Shown: positions 23,915 through 32,581, counted from the stretch's first letter. The stretch: 64,000 nucleotides of DNA from JBBROS01 sp965260995 (GCA_965260995.1 CBDHCD010000003.1:1984001-2048000), one strand, 5' to 3'. Notes: generated by a model from the sequence alone, not told the origin. Program-made: numbers and translations.

Positions 23915-24784
23915 TCAGGTGTAGTTGCGCAGGAAGGCGCGCACGTCGTCGGCCAGGTCGGGCCGCTTCAGCGCGAAGGCGATCTGCGCCTCGAGGAAGC
24001 CCACCTTGTCGCCGCAGTCGAACCGGCGGCCCTCGTAGCGCAGCCCGTGGAACGGCGAATGGCCGACCATCTTGGCCATCGCGTCGGTGAGCTGCACCTC
24101 GTTGCCGGCCCCGCGCTCCATGGCCGACAGGTGATGAATCACCTCGGGCAGCAGCACGTAGCGGCCGATGATGGTCAGGTTGCTCGGCGCGTCGGCGGGC
24201 TTGGGCTTCTCGACCAGGCCCAGCACCTCGACCCGCTTGCCGTCGTCCTGGCCGACCTTCAGCACGCCGTAGCGGTTGGTCTGCTCGGGCGGCACCTCGG
24301 ACACGGCGACGACGTTGCCGCCGGTCTCGGCGTAGGCGTCGGCCAGTTGCTTGAGGCACGGCACGTCGGCCAGCACCAGGTCGTCGGGCAGCAGGATGGC
24401 GAACGGGTCGTCGCCGATGAACGCCCGGGCGCACCAGATCGCGTGGCCGAGGCCGAGCGGCACCTGCTGGCGCACCGTGGTGATCGAGCCGGGCGGCACC
24501 TTCATCGTCTCCAGCATCTGCAGCATCTCGGTCTTGCCCCGCTCGCGCAGGTTGGCCTCGAGCTCGTAGGCGACGTCGAAATGGTCGATCAGCGCCGTCT
24601 TGCCCCGGCCGGAGACGAGGCAGAACTGCTCGATGCCGGCCGCCCGCGCCTCCTCGATCGCGTACTGGATCAGCGGCTTGTCGACGACGGGCAGCATCTC
24701 CTTGGCCATCGCCTTGGTGGCGGGCAGGAAGCGTGTGCCGAGGCCTGCCACCGGCAGGACGGCCTTGCGAAGGGGTTTGTTCAC
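23915..24784 (-). CDS. galU: UTP-glucose-1-phosphate uridylyltransferase
   Basis: Makes UDP-glucose from UTP and glucose 1-phosphate. The 289-residue protein starts at GTG 24784 (VNKPLRKAVLPVAGLGTRF), with the nucleotide-binding G-x-G-T-R-F and KEMLPVVDKPLIQYAIEEA immediately after. The substrate-binding segments IGRYVLLPEV, LTDAM and FDCGDK are present. Longer in-frame upstream sequence is arginine-rich and unlikely to be coding. It is the first gene of an operon with the mutase, PLP enzyme and DUF3553 genes downstream. Confidence 0.95.
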   Translation of the reverse strand: MNKPLRKAVLPVAGLGTRFLPATKAMAKEMLPVVDKPLIQYAIEEARAAGIEQFCLVSGRGKTALIDHFDVAYELEANLRERGKTEMLQMLETMKVPPGSITTVRQQVPLGLGHAIWCARAFIGDDPFAILLPDDLVLADVPCLKQLADAYAETGGNVVAVSEVPPEQTNRYGVLKVGQDDGKRVEVLGLVEKPKPADAPSNLTIIGRYVLLPEVIHHLSAMERGAGNEVQLTDAMAKMVGHSPFHGLRYEGRRFDCGDKVGFLEAQIAFALKRPDLADDVRAFLRNYT

Positions 24785-25302
24785 GTGCGTGCTTTCAAGG
24801 CTCGTGGTGAAAACCGTTTTGGCCGGGCAGCCGGAGGGCCGCCCGTGAGGGGAGCGAGTGGTGCCATGCCGGCCGGCCGCGGGCAAGCAACAGGGAGTCG
24901 TAGCGGCCGGGCGCATCGGCTCCGGCCTTCCCCAGACAGTATGGGAAGAAGCGCCCTGATGGCCTACGCCGTTTGCCCCTGCGCGATGCCGCAATTCCCG
25001 GCTCCTTGGCCGCCGCCGCAACGCTGGGCCTCCGCACCGTTCGTCCTGGCGGCCGCCGAAGGCCCCGCCCGGCCGGCAAGCGTCGGCGCGCATCGCGCTG
25101 CTCGTGGAAACAACGGCCTGGAGCACGGATCGCGCCTCGGTCGAGGCTGGTCGCGCGGCGGGATTCGATCCGGGGCCGACGGCGCCTGCGCCGCGCCACG
25201 TCCCGCGCGCCATCGCCAGGATCAGACTCAGCGGCGCTCGGGCGCGCGCGGCCGCGGATAATCGAGCGGATCGCGCGAGGATGGCGGACCTGGCCGGCCC
25301 GC
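24785..25302. other. Gene-free stretch upstream of galU
   Basis: About 520 bases with no convincing gene on either strand. Open frames in it are Arg/Pro/Ala-rich and have no recognisable domains. It holds the galU promoter region and ends at the tRNA-Glu gene. I see no clear promoter, repeat or RNA in it. Confidence 0.5.
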
Positions 25303-25378
25303 TGGCGTCCCGTAGGGGATTCGAACCCCTGTTACCGCCGTGAGAGGGCGGTGTCCTAGGCCTCTAGACGAACAGGAC
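25303..25378 (-). tRNA. tRNA-Glu (CTC anticodon)
   Basis: Seventy-six bases on the minus strand, including an encoded 3' CCA at 25305-25303. The acceptor stem pairs GTCCTGT with ACGGGAC (one G-T pair); the D arm contains GTCTAGAGG; the anticodon stem is CCGCC/GGCGG around the loop CTCTCAC, giving anticodon CTC (reads GAG); the T arm is CAGGGGTTCGAATCCCCT. All match tRNA-Glu. Confidence 0.96.
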
Positions 25379-25417
25379 GTCGGCCGGAGCGCGTCATATG
25401 GCACAAGGGCCGAGAGA

Positions 25418-25603
25418 TCAAGCGCCGGTTTTGCCGAGGCCCGGCCGCGACCTCTCCCGCGCCGCCGCCCGCTTGCCCGTCCGGCAGGCGTCGGAGCAGT
25501 AGCGCACCTCGTCCCAGCTCGCCGCCCACTTGCGCCGCCAGGCGAACGGGCGGCCGCAGGCGGCGCACACCTTCTCCGGCAGATGCGGCTTCTTGTGCGC
25601 CAT
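25418..25603 (-). CDS. DUF2256 zinc-ribbon-like small protein
   Basis: The 61-residue protein MAHKKPHLPEKVCAACGRPF is followed by WRRKWAASWDEVRYCSDACR. It has four cysteines in a C-x2-C and C-x3-C arrangement, the exact pattern of DUF2256, a small presumed zinc-binding family. Function is unknown. It follows the S/T-less 90-residue gene by 22 bases on the same strand and precedes the tRNA-Glu gene by 39 bases. Confidence 0.85.
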   Translation of the reverse strand: MAHKKPHLPEKVCAACGRPFAWRRKWAASWDEVRYCSDACRTGKRAAARERSRPGLGKTGA

Positions 25604-25625
25604 CAGCGCGCGCCCGTTCGCATCA

Positions 25626-25898
25626 TCAGCGCGCCAGCGCGACGCGGCCGAGCACCTTGCCCGTCCGTGTGTCCACCACCACGATCCGGTCCGGCCCGCC
25701 GCCTTGCAACTGCACGCCCACCCGGTCCGGGGCCATCGACGCCCCGGCGATCCGCGTCCCGGCCGGCTCGTCGAGCAACGCGCTGGCCATCGGGCCTGCT
25801 TGCCCCGACACTCGGCCCACCAGCGCCACCGCCAGCACGGCGACGCCCGCCACGATCAGGACCCCCATGACCACCACCGCCGCTTTCAACGCCCGCAC
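25626..25898 (-). CDS. Small single-pass membrane protein of unknown function
   Basis: The 90-residue protein starts at GTG 25898 with GGAGG eight bases upstream. Residues 6-28 (AAVVVMGVLIVAGVAVLAVALVG) form one membrane helix, followed by a C-terminal domain rich in strands ending DRIVVVDTRTGKVLGRVAL. The arrangement suggests an inner-membrane protein with the C-terminus outside. It may be the alphaproteobacterial DUF6476 family, but I am not sure. It is divergent from rluD, whose start is only 11 bases away. Confidence 0.7.
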   Translation of the reverse strand: MRALKAAVVVMGVLIVAGVAVLAVALVGRVSGQAGPMASALLDEPAGTRIAGASMAPDRVGVQLQGGGPDRIVVVDTRTGKVLGRVALAR

Positions 25899-25909
25899 CG
25901 AAACCTCCG

Positions 25910-26884
25910 TTGGATAGCGCCCCGGCCCCGATCGAACTCGTCGCCGGGCCGGGCGCGGCCGGGCAGCGCACCGACCGCTTCCTGGCCGACGCCATCGGCG
26001 CGATGTCGCGCTCCCGCGTCAAGTCGTTGATGCAGGGGGGCGCGCTGTCGCGGGACGGCGCGGTGCTGCGCGACCCGGCCGAGCCGGTCCGGTCCGGGGC
26101 GCGCTACTGCCTGCGCATCCCCGGCGCGGTGCCCGCCCGCCCGGAGCCGCAGGCGATCCCGTTCCCGATCCTGTTCGAGGATCGCCACCTGATCGTGCTC
26201 GACAAGCCGGCCGGCCTCGTCGTCCACCCGGCGCCGGGCAACGAGGACGGCACGCTGGTCAACGCCCTCCTCGCCCATTGCGGCGACAGCCTGCCCGGCA
26301 TCGGCGGCGAGCGCCGGCCCGGCATCGTCCACCGGCTCGACAAGGACACCTCGGGGGTGATGGTGGTGGCCAAGACCGAGCAGGCCCTGGCCGCGCTGTC
26401 CGCCGCCTTCGCCGCCCGCGACCTCGACCGCCGCTACCTCGCCCTTGCCTGGGGCTGCCCGGCGCCCCCGGCCGGCGAGATCGAGGGCGCGATCGGGCGC
26501 GACCCGCGCGACCGCAAGCGCATGGCGGTCGTCGAGCGGGGCGGCAAGCCGGCGCTCACCCACTACGCGACCCAGCGCGCCTGGGCGCCGGTGGCCAGCC
26601 TGCTCTCCTGCACGCTCGCCACCGGGCGGACGCACCAGATCCGGGTGCACCTCGCCCGCATCGGCCATCCACTGGTCGGCGACCCGGCCTATCTCCGCCG
26701 GGTGCCGGGGGCGGCGCGCGCCGCGTCGCCGGCGGCGCGCGCCGCCCTGATCGAGTTCCCGCGCCAGGCGCTGCACGCCGCCAGCCTCGGCTTCCGGCAT
26801 CCCGCGACCGGGGAGGCGCTGTCGTTCGAGCGCCCGGCCCCACTCGACATGCAGGCGCTGCTCGCGGCGCTCGACGCCCCTTGA
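25910..26884 (+). CDS. rluD: RluD-type 23S rRNA pseudouridine synthase
   Basis: RluA/RluD family enzyme that isomerises uridines in 23S rRNA helix 69. The catalytic aspartate is in HRLDKDTSGVMVVAKT. The S4-like N-terminus (DRFLADAIGAMSRSRVKSLM) and the ILFEDRHLIVLDKPAGLVVHP and GRTHQIRVHLARIGHPLVGD segments follow in order. The 324-residue length is normal. The start is TTG at 25910, with no strong ribosome site, because no ATG precedes the S4 region in frame; the true start is uncertain by several codons. It is divergent from the small membrane protein gene. Confidence 0.92.
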   Translation: MDSAPAPIELVAGPGAAGQRTDRFLADAIGAMSRSRVKSLMQGGALSRDGAVLRDPAEPVRSGARYCLRIPGAVPARPEPQAIPFPILFEDRHLIVLDKPAGLVVHPAPGNEDGTLVNALLAHCGDSLPGIGGERRPGIVHRLDKDTSGVMVVAKTEQALAALSAAFAARDLDRRYLALAWGCPAPPAGEIEGAIGRDPRDRKRMAVVERGGKPALTHYATQRAWAPVASLLSCTLATGRTHQIRVHLARIGHPLVGDPAYLRRVPGAARAASPAARAALIEFPRQALHAASLGFRHPATGEALSFERPAPLDMQALLAALDAP

Positions 26885-26941
26885 TGCTGGGGCGGCGGCC
26901 TGCCCCGCGCACTTGCCCCGCCGTCCGCTCCGTCTATTTTC

Positions 26942-26970
26942 TTGACAGGACCTTACAAGTCCTGTATCAA
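26942..26970 (+). promoter_or_regulatory. Sigma-70 type promoter of rpoH with an embedded dyad
   Basis: TTGACA at 26942-26947 and TATCAA at 26965-26970 are separated by 17 bases. Between and across them lies an inverted repeat, ACAGGAC (26945-26951) and GTCCTGT (26959-26965), with a seven-base spacer. It overlaps the -35 and -10 edges, which is where a repressor operator would sit. About 180 bases of leader follow before the rpoH start. Confidence 0.65.
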
Positions 26971-27152
26971 CCATGACAACGGTTCCTCGGGGCGTTTTCG
27001 GGGCCGGTTCCAGTCCAGTGGCTGTCTGCTGCGGAGCGGTCGCTGGGACGTGATGGAATTCGTAGCGCCCGTTTCAAGGTTTTTCGCAACTGACGCCACC
27101 GTTGTGCCGTATAGGACACGGTATGTCCGTCACCGGATGAGAGGGCTCTTTC

Positions 27153-28046
27153 ATGGCTGCTGCTATCGTCAACGTCGCTCCCGAGGGCAACCTGTCCCGC
27201 TACCTACAGGAAATCCGCAAGTTCCCGATGCTCGCGCCGGAAGAGGAGCTGGAGCTGTCGCGGCGCTGGCGCGATGCCGAGGACCAATCGGCCGCTCACA
27301 AGCTCGTGACCTCGCATCTCCGCCTGGTGGCCAAGATCGCGATGGGCTACCGCGGCTACGGCCTGCCGGTCGGCGAGCTGATCAGCGAAGGCAACGTCGG
27401 CATGATGCAGGCGGTGAAGCGCTTCGATCCGGACCGCGGCTTCCGCCTCGCGACCTACGCCATGTGGTGGATCCGGGCCGCGATCCAGGAGTACATCCTG
27501 CATAGCTGGTCGTTGGTGAAGATGGGCACCACGGCGGCACAGAAGAAGCTGTTCTTCAACCTGCGTCGCCTCAAGGGCCAGATGCAGGCGATCGAGGACG
27601 GCGACCTGCAACCCGAGCAGGTGGCCAAGATCGCCCGCATGCTGGCGGTGCCGGAGCAGGACGTGGTCAGCATGAACCGTCGCCTGGCCGCGCCCGACAA
27701 CAGCCTGAACGCCCCGGTGCGGTCCGACAGCGAGGGCGAGTGGCAGGACTGGCTGATCGACGACGCCGAGAGCCAGGAGGCCGTGCTGGCCGACCAGCAG
27801 GAGTTCTCCGGGCGCAAGGCGTTGCTGAACGGCGCGTTGCGGACGTTGAACGAGCGCGAGCGCCATATCCTGATCGAGCGGCGGCTCAAGGACAACCCGA
27901 CCACGCTCGAGGAGCTTTCGCAGCAGTACAACATCTCCCGCGAGCGGGTGCGCCAGATCGAGGTCCGCGCGTTCGAGAAGCTGCAGAAGGCGATGAAGGC
28001 GCAGGTCGCGGAGCGGCGTCAGGCCGTGGCGCAGCCGGCGGCCTGA
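27153..28046 (+). CDS. rpoH: RNA polymerase sigma-32 (heat-shock) factor
   Basis: Directs RNA polymerase to heat-shock promoters. The 297-residue protein has region 2 as LVTSHLRLVAKIAMGYRGYG and GNVGMMQAVKRFDPDRGFRLATYAMWWI; the RpoH-specific box appears as QKKLFFNLRRLKG; region 4.2 reads EELSQQYNISRERVRQIEVRAFEKL. The start at 27153 follows GAGAGGG. Alphaproteobacteria often have several RpoH copies, and only this one is in the window. A 12-bp hairpin follows the stop. Regulation by translation or by chaperone-mediated turnover is family knowledge; the dyad in the promoter suggests transcriptional control as well. Confidence 0.95.
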   Translation: MAAAIVNVAPEGNLSRYLQEIRKFPMLAPEEELELSRRWRDAEDQSAAHKLVTSHLRLVAKIAMGYRGYGLPVGELISEGNVGMMQAVKRFDPDRGFRLATYAMWWIRAAIQEYILHSWSLVKMGTTAAQKKLFFNLRRLKGQMQAIEDGDLQPEQVAKIARMLAVPEQDVVSMNRRLAAPDNSLNAPVRSDSEGEWQDWLIDDAESQEAVLADQQEFSGRKALLNGALRTLNERERHILIERRLKDNPTTLEELSQQYNISRERVRQIEVRAFEKLQKAMKAQVAERRQAVAQPAA

Positions 28047-28053
28047 AACTCAA

Positions 28054-28081
28054 CCGGGCGTGAGCGACCGCTCACGCCCGG
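28054..28081. terminator. Strong hairpin terminator after rpoH
   Basis: CCGGGCGTGAGC at 28054-28065 pairs perfectly with GCTCACGCCCGG at 28070-28081, with a four-base loop GACC. It lies eight bases after the rpoH stop and 45 bases before the convergent pmbA end. It is not followed by a T-run, so it could serve both genes or only weakly terminate. Confidence 0.65.
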
Positions 28082-28126
28082 CGAACGCGCGCTCACGTGT
28101 TGGGCAAAGACGGAGGCCCGGCGGCT

Positions 28127-29455
28127 TCAGCTTCCGGCCATCGTCAAGCCTTCGACCCTGATCGTCGGCGCATCAACGCTTCGGCGAATCCGCAAGTCGT
28201 TCGCCGGCGTCAGGTGCAGGAACATCTCCGGAAGCGTGCCCGCCAACGTGATCTCGGCCACCGGCTCGGCCAGCGCCCCGTGACGGATCATGAAGCCGGA
28301 AGCCCCACGACTGTAGTCACCGGTGATCCCGTTAACGCCCATTCCAATAAGTTCAGTGATGTAAACGCCTTCGTTGATGTCGGCCATCAACTCTGTCGGA
28401 CTCATCTTGCCTGGGGCGAGGAACAGGTTCGTCGCCCCCGGGGTCGGCGGTCCGCCCGTTCCCCTGGCAGCATGACCGGTGGAGCGCAGCTTCAACTGCC
28501 GCGCGCTTCGGCTGTCCAGCAGCCACGTCGTCAGCACCCCGTCCTCGATGATCGACCGTGCCGACGTCGGCACGCCCTCGGCATCGAACGGGCGCGACCG
28601 CAAGCCGCGCACCCGGCGCGGGTCGTCCCGCACCTCGATCCCCGGCGCGAACAGCCGTTCGCCCATCTTGTCTTTCAGGAAGCTCGTGCCGCGCACGATG
28701 GCGGCGCCGTTGATCGCCGAGGCCAGGTGCCCGAGCAAGCTGGACGCCACGCGCGAATGGAACACGACCGGCAACCGGGCCGTCTTCGGCCGTTTCGGGT
28801 TCAGTCGGGCCAGGGCGCGCTCCGCGGCGAGGCGTCCGAGCGCCTCCGCCTCTTCTAGATCGGCCAGGTGAACCGTCGCCGAGTAGTCGTAGTCCCGCTG
28901 CATCGCCGTGCCCTCCCCGGCCAGGGCGGTCGCCGACACCGAATGAGTGGTGCGCGTGTAGCTGCCGCCGAACCCGGCCGAGGTCGCCAGCGCGACGGTG
29001 GTGCGGGAGTAGCCGGCCTCGGCTCCTTCGGAGTTGGTGATGCCGGGCATCGCCAACGCGGCCTCCTCCGCCGCGCCCGCCCGCTCCACCAGGGCCTCCA
29101 CGGTCGGCTCCTGCGGGTCGTCGAGGTCGAGCACCGGCTGCTGCGGCGCGTCCGCCTCGTCGGCCAGGCCGGCGAACGGGTCCTCCGGCACCACCCGGGC
29201 CATCGCCACCGCCCGCTCGGCCAGGGTGGCGAAGCTCGACGGGTCGGTGGCGCTGGACGACACGATCGCCTGCCGCCGGCCGACGAACACCCGCAGGCCC
29301 AGGTCGCGCGACTCGGAGCGTTCCAGTTGCTCCGTCCGCCCGAGCCGCCGTTGCACGCTGAGCGAGGTGCCGGCCACCAGCACGGCGTCGGCGGCGTCGG
29401 CCCCGGCCGCCCGGGCGCGCGCGATCAACTCGTCCAGCAACGCCGCCTCGGTCAC
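28127..29455 (-). CDS. pmbA: PmbA/TldE family protease subunit
   Basis: TldD/PmbA (TldE) family, metal-dependent peptide-cleaving machinery acting on short or unfolded peptides (microcin B17 processing and CcdA turnover in E. coli). The 442-residue protein has VQRRLGRTEQLERSES and GLRVFVGRRQA at the N-terminus, and the PmbA-type tail GVNGITGDYSRGASGFMIRHG. The TldD-type HExxxH metal site is absent, as expected for the E subunit, which needs TldD, not found in this window. It starts at GTG 29455, overlapping the M16 gene stop by four bases (GTGA). Confidence 0.9.
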   Translation of the reverse strand: MTEAALLDELIARARAAGADAADAVLVAGTSLSVQRRLGRTEQLERSESRDLGLRVFVGRRQAIVSSSATDPSSFATLAERAVAMARVVPEDPFAGLADEADAPQQPVLDLDDPQEPTVEALVERAGAAEEAALAMPGITNSEGAEAGYSRTTVALATSAGFGGSYTRTTHSVSATALAGEGTAMQRDYDYSATVHLADLEEAEALGRLAAERALARLNPKRPKTARLPVVFHSRVASSLLGHLASAINGAAIVRGTSFLKDKMGERLFAPGIEVRDDPRRVRGLRSRPFDAEGVPTSARSIIEDGVLTTWLLDSRSARQLKLRSTGHAARGTGGPPTPGATNLFLAPGKMSPTELMADINEGVYITELIGMGVNGITGDYSRGASGFMIRHGALAEPVAEITLAGTLPEMFLHLTPANDLRIRRSVDAPTIRVEGLTMAGS

Positions 29456-30717
29456 GCGGCGAGCCGGTCGATGATGGCCGGCAGCTTAGGCACGTTGGCC
29501 GCCGGGCCGAGGGCGGCGAGGGTCGGCGCGCCGCGGAAGATGCGCCGGGCGGCGCGCTGGATGGCGTCGAGGTCGACCGCGTTGAGCCGCGCCACCGATT
29601 CCGCCGTGGGCAGCACGCGCCCGAACACCTGCATCTGCCGCGCGATCTGCTCGCAGCGGCTGCCGGTGCTCTCGAGCGACATCAGCAGGTTCGCCTTGAC
29701 CTGCGCCCGGGCGCGGGCCAGCTCCTCCGGCGTCACGTCCCCTTGCACCCGGCGCAGCTCCTCGAGCGTCACCGGCACCAGCTCCTTGGCTTCTTCCTCG
29801 CCGGTGCCGGCGTAGATGCCGAACAGGCCGCTGTCGAGGAACGGCGAGGCGAACGAGTAGATGGAATACACCAGGCCGCGCTTCTCGCGGATCTCCTGGA
29901 ACAGCCGCGACGACATGCCGCCGCCCAGGAGCGTGCTCAGCAACAGCGCCGCGTAGTAATCGTCGTCGCCGAACGGCACCGAGGGGAAGCCGAGCACGAT
30001 GTGCACCTGGTCGAGGTCGCGCGTCTCGCGATACTCGCCACCCTGGTAGCGCCCGGCCTCGCGCGGCGGCGGCGGCTCCGCCGGCAGATCCACGAAGTGC
30101 CGGGTCGCCAGCTCCACCACCCGGCCGTGCTCCAGCGCCCCGGTCGCCGCGACCACCACGTTGCTGGCGGCGTAGTGGCTTCGCATGTAGCCGGTGAGCT
30201 GGCCGCGCGTCATCGCCTTGATGCCGTCCTCGGTGCCGAGCGTCGGCCGGCCCATCGACTGGCCAGGGTAGGCGGTCTCCTGGAACTTGTCGAAGATGAT
30301 GTCGTCCGGGGTGTCGTTGGCCTGGCCGATCTCCTGCAGGATGACGCCGCGCTCGCGCTCGAGCTCCTCGGGGGCGAAGGCGCTGTGGGTCAGGATGTCG
30401 CCGATGATGTCGGCCCCGAGGTCGAGGTCCTCCTTCAGCAGCTTGACGTAGTAGGCGGTCTGCTCGCGCGCGGTGTAGGCGTTGATGTGGCCGCCGACGT
30501 TCTCGACCTCCTCGGCGATGGCGGCGGCGCTGCGCCGCGCCGTGCCCTTGAAGGCCATGTGCTCGAGGAAGTGCGACGCGCCGTTGTCCGCCTCCGTCTC
30601 GTTGCGGGTGCCACTGGCGACGTAAGCGCCGATCGAGACGGTCTCGACCCGGTCCATCGATTCCGTGACAACGAGCAGCCCCGATGGCAACCGGGTGACT
30701 TGGACGGCATCCGTCAT
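29452..30717 (-). CDS. M16 family zinc peptidase (mitochondrial processing peptidase-like)
   Basis: Zinc endopeptidase resembling the beta subunit of mitochondrial processing peptidase. The inverted zinc motif HFLEH is at about residues 49-53 in GASHFLEHMAFKG. Downstream glutamate is in the segment ERERGVILQEI. The C-terminal half has GLVYSIYSFASPFLDSGLF, typical of the second M16 domain. The 421-residue length fits the short single-chain members. It follows thrC by a four-base overlap and precedes pmbA by a four-base overlap. Substrates are unknown; in the cytosol it may degrade short peptides. Confidence 0.92.
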   Translation of the reverse strand: MTDAVQVTRLPSGLLVVTESMDRVETVSIGAYVASGTRNETEADNGASHFLEHMAFKGTARRSAAAIAEEVENVGGHINAYTAREQTAYYVKLLKEDLDLGADIIGDILTHSAFAPEELERERGVILQEIGQANDTPDDIIFDKFQETAYPGQSMGRPTLGTEDGIKAMTRGQLTGYMRSHYAASNVVVAATGALEHGRVVELATRHFVDLPAEPPPPREAGRYQGGEYRETRDLDQVHIVLGFPSVPFGDDDYYAALLLSTLLGGGMSSRLFQEIREKRGLVYSIYSFASPFLDSGLFGIYAGTGEEEAKELVPVTLEELRRVQGDVTPEELARARAQVKANLLMSLESTGSRCEQIARQMQVFGRVLPTAESVARLNAVDLDAIQRAARRIFRGAPTLAALGPAANVPKLPAIIDRLAA

Positions 30718-32111
30718 GCGGCGTTCCTTAAGACGAAAGCGCGCACCTGCTCCTCGACGGCGTCGAGGCGGTTGGGCGCCGTGGTGAAGCGTTCCTCGCG
30801 CTCATATAGGTCGGCGAGCCGCGCAGGCAGGGGGGGGCGGCGTCCGGTCGCGGCCTCGATCGCGTCGGGGAACTTGGCCGGGTGCGCGGTGGCCGCCACG
30901 ATCATCGGGGCGCGCGGGCACGGCAGCGCGCGCGCGGCGGCGACGCCGATGGCGGTGTGCGGGTCGGCAAGGTAGCCTTGGGCGTGCAGCCGCCGGATTT
31001 CGGCCGTGGTGCCGGGGTCGTCGAGCCGGAAACCGTGGAATAGGCCGCGCGCCCGCTGCCACGCGCCGTCCGGCACGCGCATCGTCCCCGTGGCGCGGAA
31101 CTGCTGCATCGTCGCCGCCGTGGCGGCCGGGTCGCGGTCGAGCAGCTCGAACAGCAGGCGCTCGAAGTTGCTGCTGACCTGGATGTCCATGGAAGGCGAC
31201 AGGCTCGGCTCGACCGTGCGCATCGACATGTCGTTGGCGCCGAGAAAGCGGGCCAGGATGTCGTTGCGGTTGCTGGCCACCACCAGGCGGGAGATAGGCA
31301 CGCCGATGCGCCGGGCCGCCCAGGCCGCCATGACGTTGCCGAAATTGCCGGTGGGCACGCTGAACGCCACCTCCCGGTCCGGCCCGCCCAGCGCCGCCGC
31401 CGCGTAGACGTAGTAGGGGATCTGCGCCGCCACCCGCGCCCAGTTGATGCTGTTCACCGCCGACAGGTGGAGCGCGTCGCGGAACGGCGCGTCGGCGAAC
31501 ATGGCCTTCACCAAGTCCTGGCAGTCGTCGAAGGTGCCGTCGACGGCGATGTTGGCGACGTTGCGCGCCGGCACCGTCGTCATCTGGCGGCGCTGCACCT
31601 CGCTCGTGCGCCCGGCCGGGTGCAGGATCACCACGTCGAGCTGCGCCCGGTCGCGGCACGCCTCGATCGCCGCCGAGCCGGTATCGCCCGAGGTCGCGCC
31701 GACGATGGTGACGCGCTGGCCGCCTTGGCGCAGCACGTGGTCGAACATCCGCCCCAGCACCTGCATCGCCACGTCCTTGAACGCGAGCGTCGGGCCGTGG
31801 AACAGCTCCAGCGAGAACAGGTCGGCGTCGAGCTGCACCAGCGGCACGACCGCGGGGTGGCCGAAGCCGGCGTAGGCGTCGCGGCACATCGCCCCCAGGA
31901 TGTCGGCCGGGATCGCCTCGCCCACGAACGGTTGCAGCACCCGGGTCGCCACCTCCGCGTACGGCAGCCCGCGCATCGCCTGGAGATCCGCCGGCGAGAA
32001 CTGCGGCCAGGCGTCCGGGACGTAGAGCCCGCCATCCTCGGCCAGCCCGGCCAGCAGCACGCCGGCGAAGTCGCGAGGCGGCGCCTGGCCGCGGGTGGAG
32101 ACGTAGCGCAT
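30714..32111 (-). CDS. thrC: Threonine synthase
   Basis: PLP enzyme converting O-phosphohomoserine to threonine. The 465-residue protein has YVSTRG near the start, the Schiff-base lysine in GPTLAFKDVAMQ, the phosphate loop GATSGDTGSAAIEA, and SVPTGNFGNVMAAW. It is the first gene of an overlapping thrC, M16 peptidase, pmbA operon: TGA of thrC overlaps the peptidase ATG by four bases at 30714-30717. The thrB gene, whose product supplies its substrate, is at 34.6 kb in a different operon. Confidence 0.96.
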   Translation of the reverse strand: MRYVSTRGQAPPRDFAGVLLAGLAEDGGLYVPDAWPQFSPADLQAMRGLPYAEVATRVLQPFVGEAIPADILGAMCRDAYAGFGHPAVVPLVQLDADLFSLELFHGPTLAFKDVAMQVLGRMFDHVLRQGGQRVTIVGATSGDTGSAAIEACRDRAQLDVVILHPAGRTSEVQRRQMTTVPARNVANIAVDGTFDDCQDLVKAMFADAPFRDALHLSAVNSINWARVAAQIPYYVYAAAALGGPDREVAFSVPTGNFGNVMAAWAARRIGVPISRLVVASNRNDILARFLGANDMSMRTVEPSLSPSMDIQVSSNFERLLFELLDRDPAATAATMQQFRATGTMRVPDGAWQRARGLFHGFRLDDPGTTAEIRRLHAQGYLADPHTAIGVAAARALPCPRAPMIVAATAHPAKFPDAIEAATGRRPPLPARLADLYEREERFTTAPNRLDAVEEQVRAFVLRNAA

Positions 32112-32122
32112 CCCGGCCAGGC

Positions 32123-32425
32123 TCAGCTCTCCTTGCGCCGCGGCGCGCCGTCCTCGCCCGACTTCTTCCCGTCCTCGTCGTCCTCGTCATCCTCCTCATC
32201 GTCCTGGCTCTCGTACCATTCCAGCACGTCGTCGTGGAAATCAGGGTCGTTCAGCAGGCGCATCGCCAGGGCGACGGCGATCTCGTAGGGTTCCGGGATG
32301 TTGGTCGCGCCCTCGCCGAGTTCCGTCGCCGGCACCACGCGCACGGTCATCGAGCCGTCCTCCTCGCCGATGATCAGGGCGACCTCGTTGTCGTCGAGCT
32401 CCACGTTGCGATTGGTCGCTGGCAT
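32123..32425 (-). CDS. Small acidic-tailed protein of unknown function
   Basis: The 100-residue protein begins at ATG 32425. Residues 1-70 include ELDDNEVALIIGEEDGSMTV and EIAVALAMRLLNDPDFHDD; residues 72-90 are almost entirely aspartate, glutamate and lysine. The pattern looks like a small regulatory or chaperone-like protein found in related genomes, but I cannot name a family. It ends 11 bases before thrC on the same strand, so it is likely the first gene of that operon. The acidic run can be a general solubility or binding feature and need not imply nucleic-acid mimicry. Confidence 0.7.
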   Translation of the reverse strand: MPATNRNVELDDNEVALIIGEEDGSMTVRVVPATELGEGATNIPEPYEIAVALAMRLLNDPDFHDDVLEWYESQDDEEDDEDDEDGKKSGEDGAPRRKES

Positions 32426-32476
32426 CTCGGTTCTCCCGTTTCGGACGGCACGCGTAGCAAGGCAGCGGGTCCAGGG

Positions 32477-32581
32477 CTAGAGCGGTTTCATGCTGCATGA
32501 AACCACTCCGGCCATCGTTCCACGCGGTTGCTCAGTTTGGTCCGACGCGAGGCGCGCCCGACCAAACTGGAACCGCCCTAG
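32477..32581. repeat. Dispersed palindromic repeat, 105-bp full copy
   Basis: It begins CTAGAGCGGTTTCATGCTGC and ends GGAACCGCCCTAG. Internal arms cagtttggtccgacgc and gcgcccgaccaaactg are nearly complementary, with a GAGGC loop, and the left hairpin is gtttcatg and catgaaac. It matches the copy at 16135-16239 in length and module order, with scattered differences. It lies between the 100-residue gene (start 32425) and the end of the mrr gene at 32643. Confidence 0.88.
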
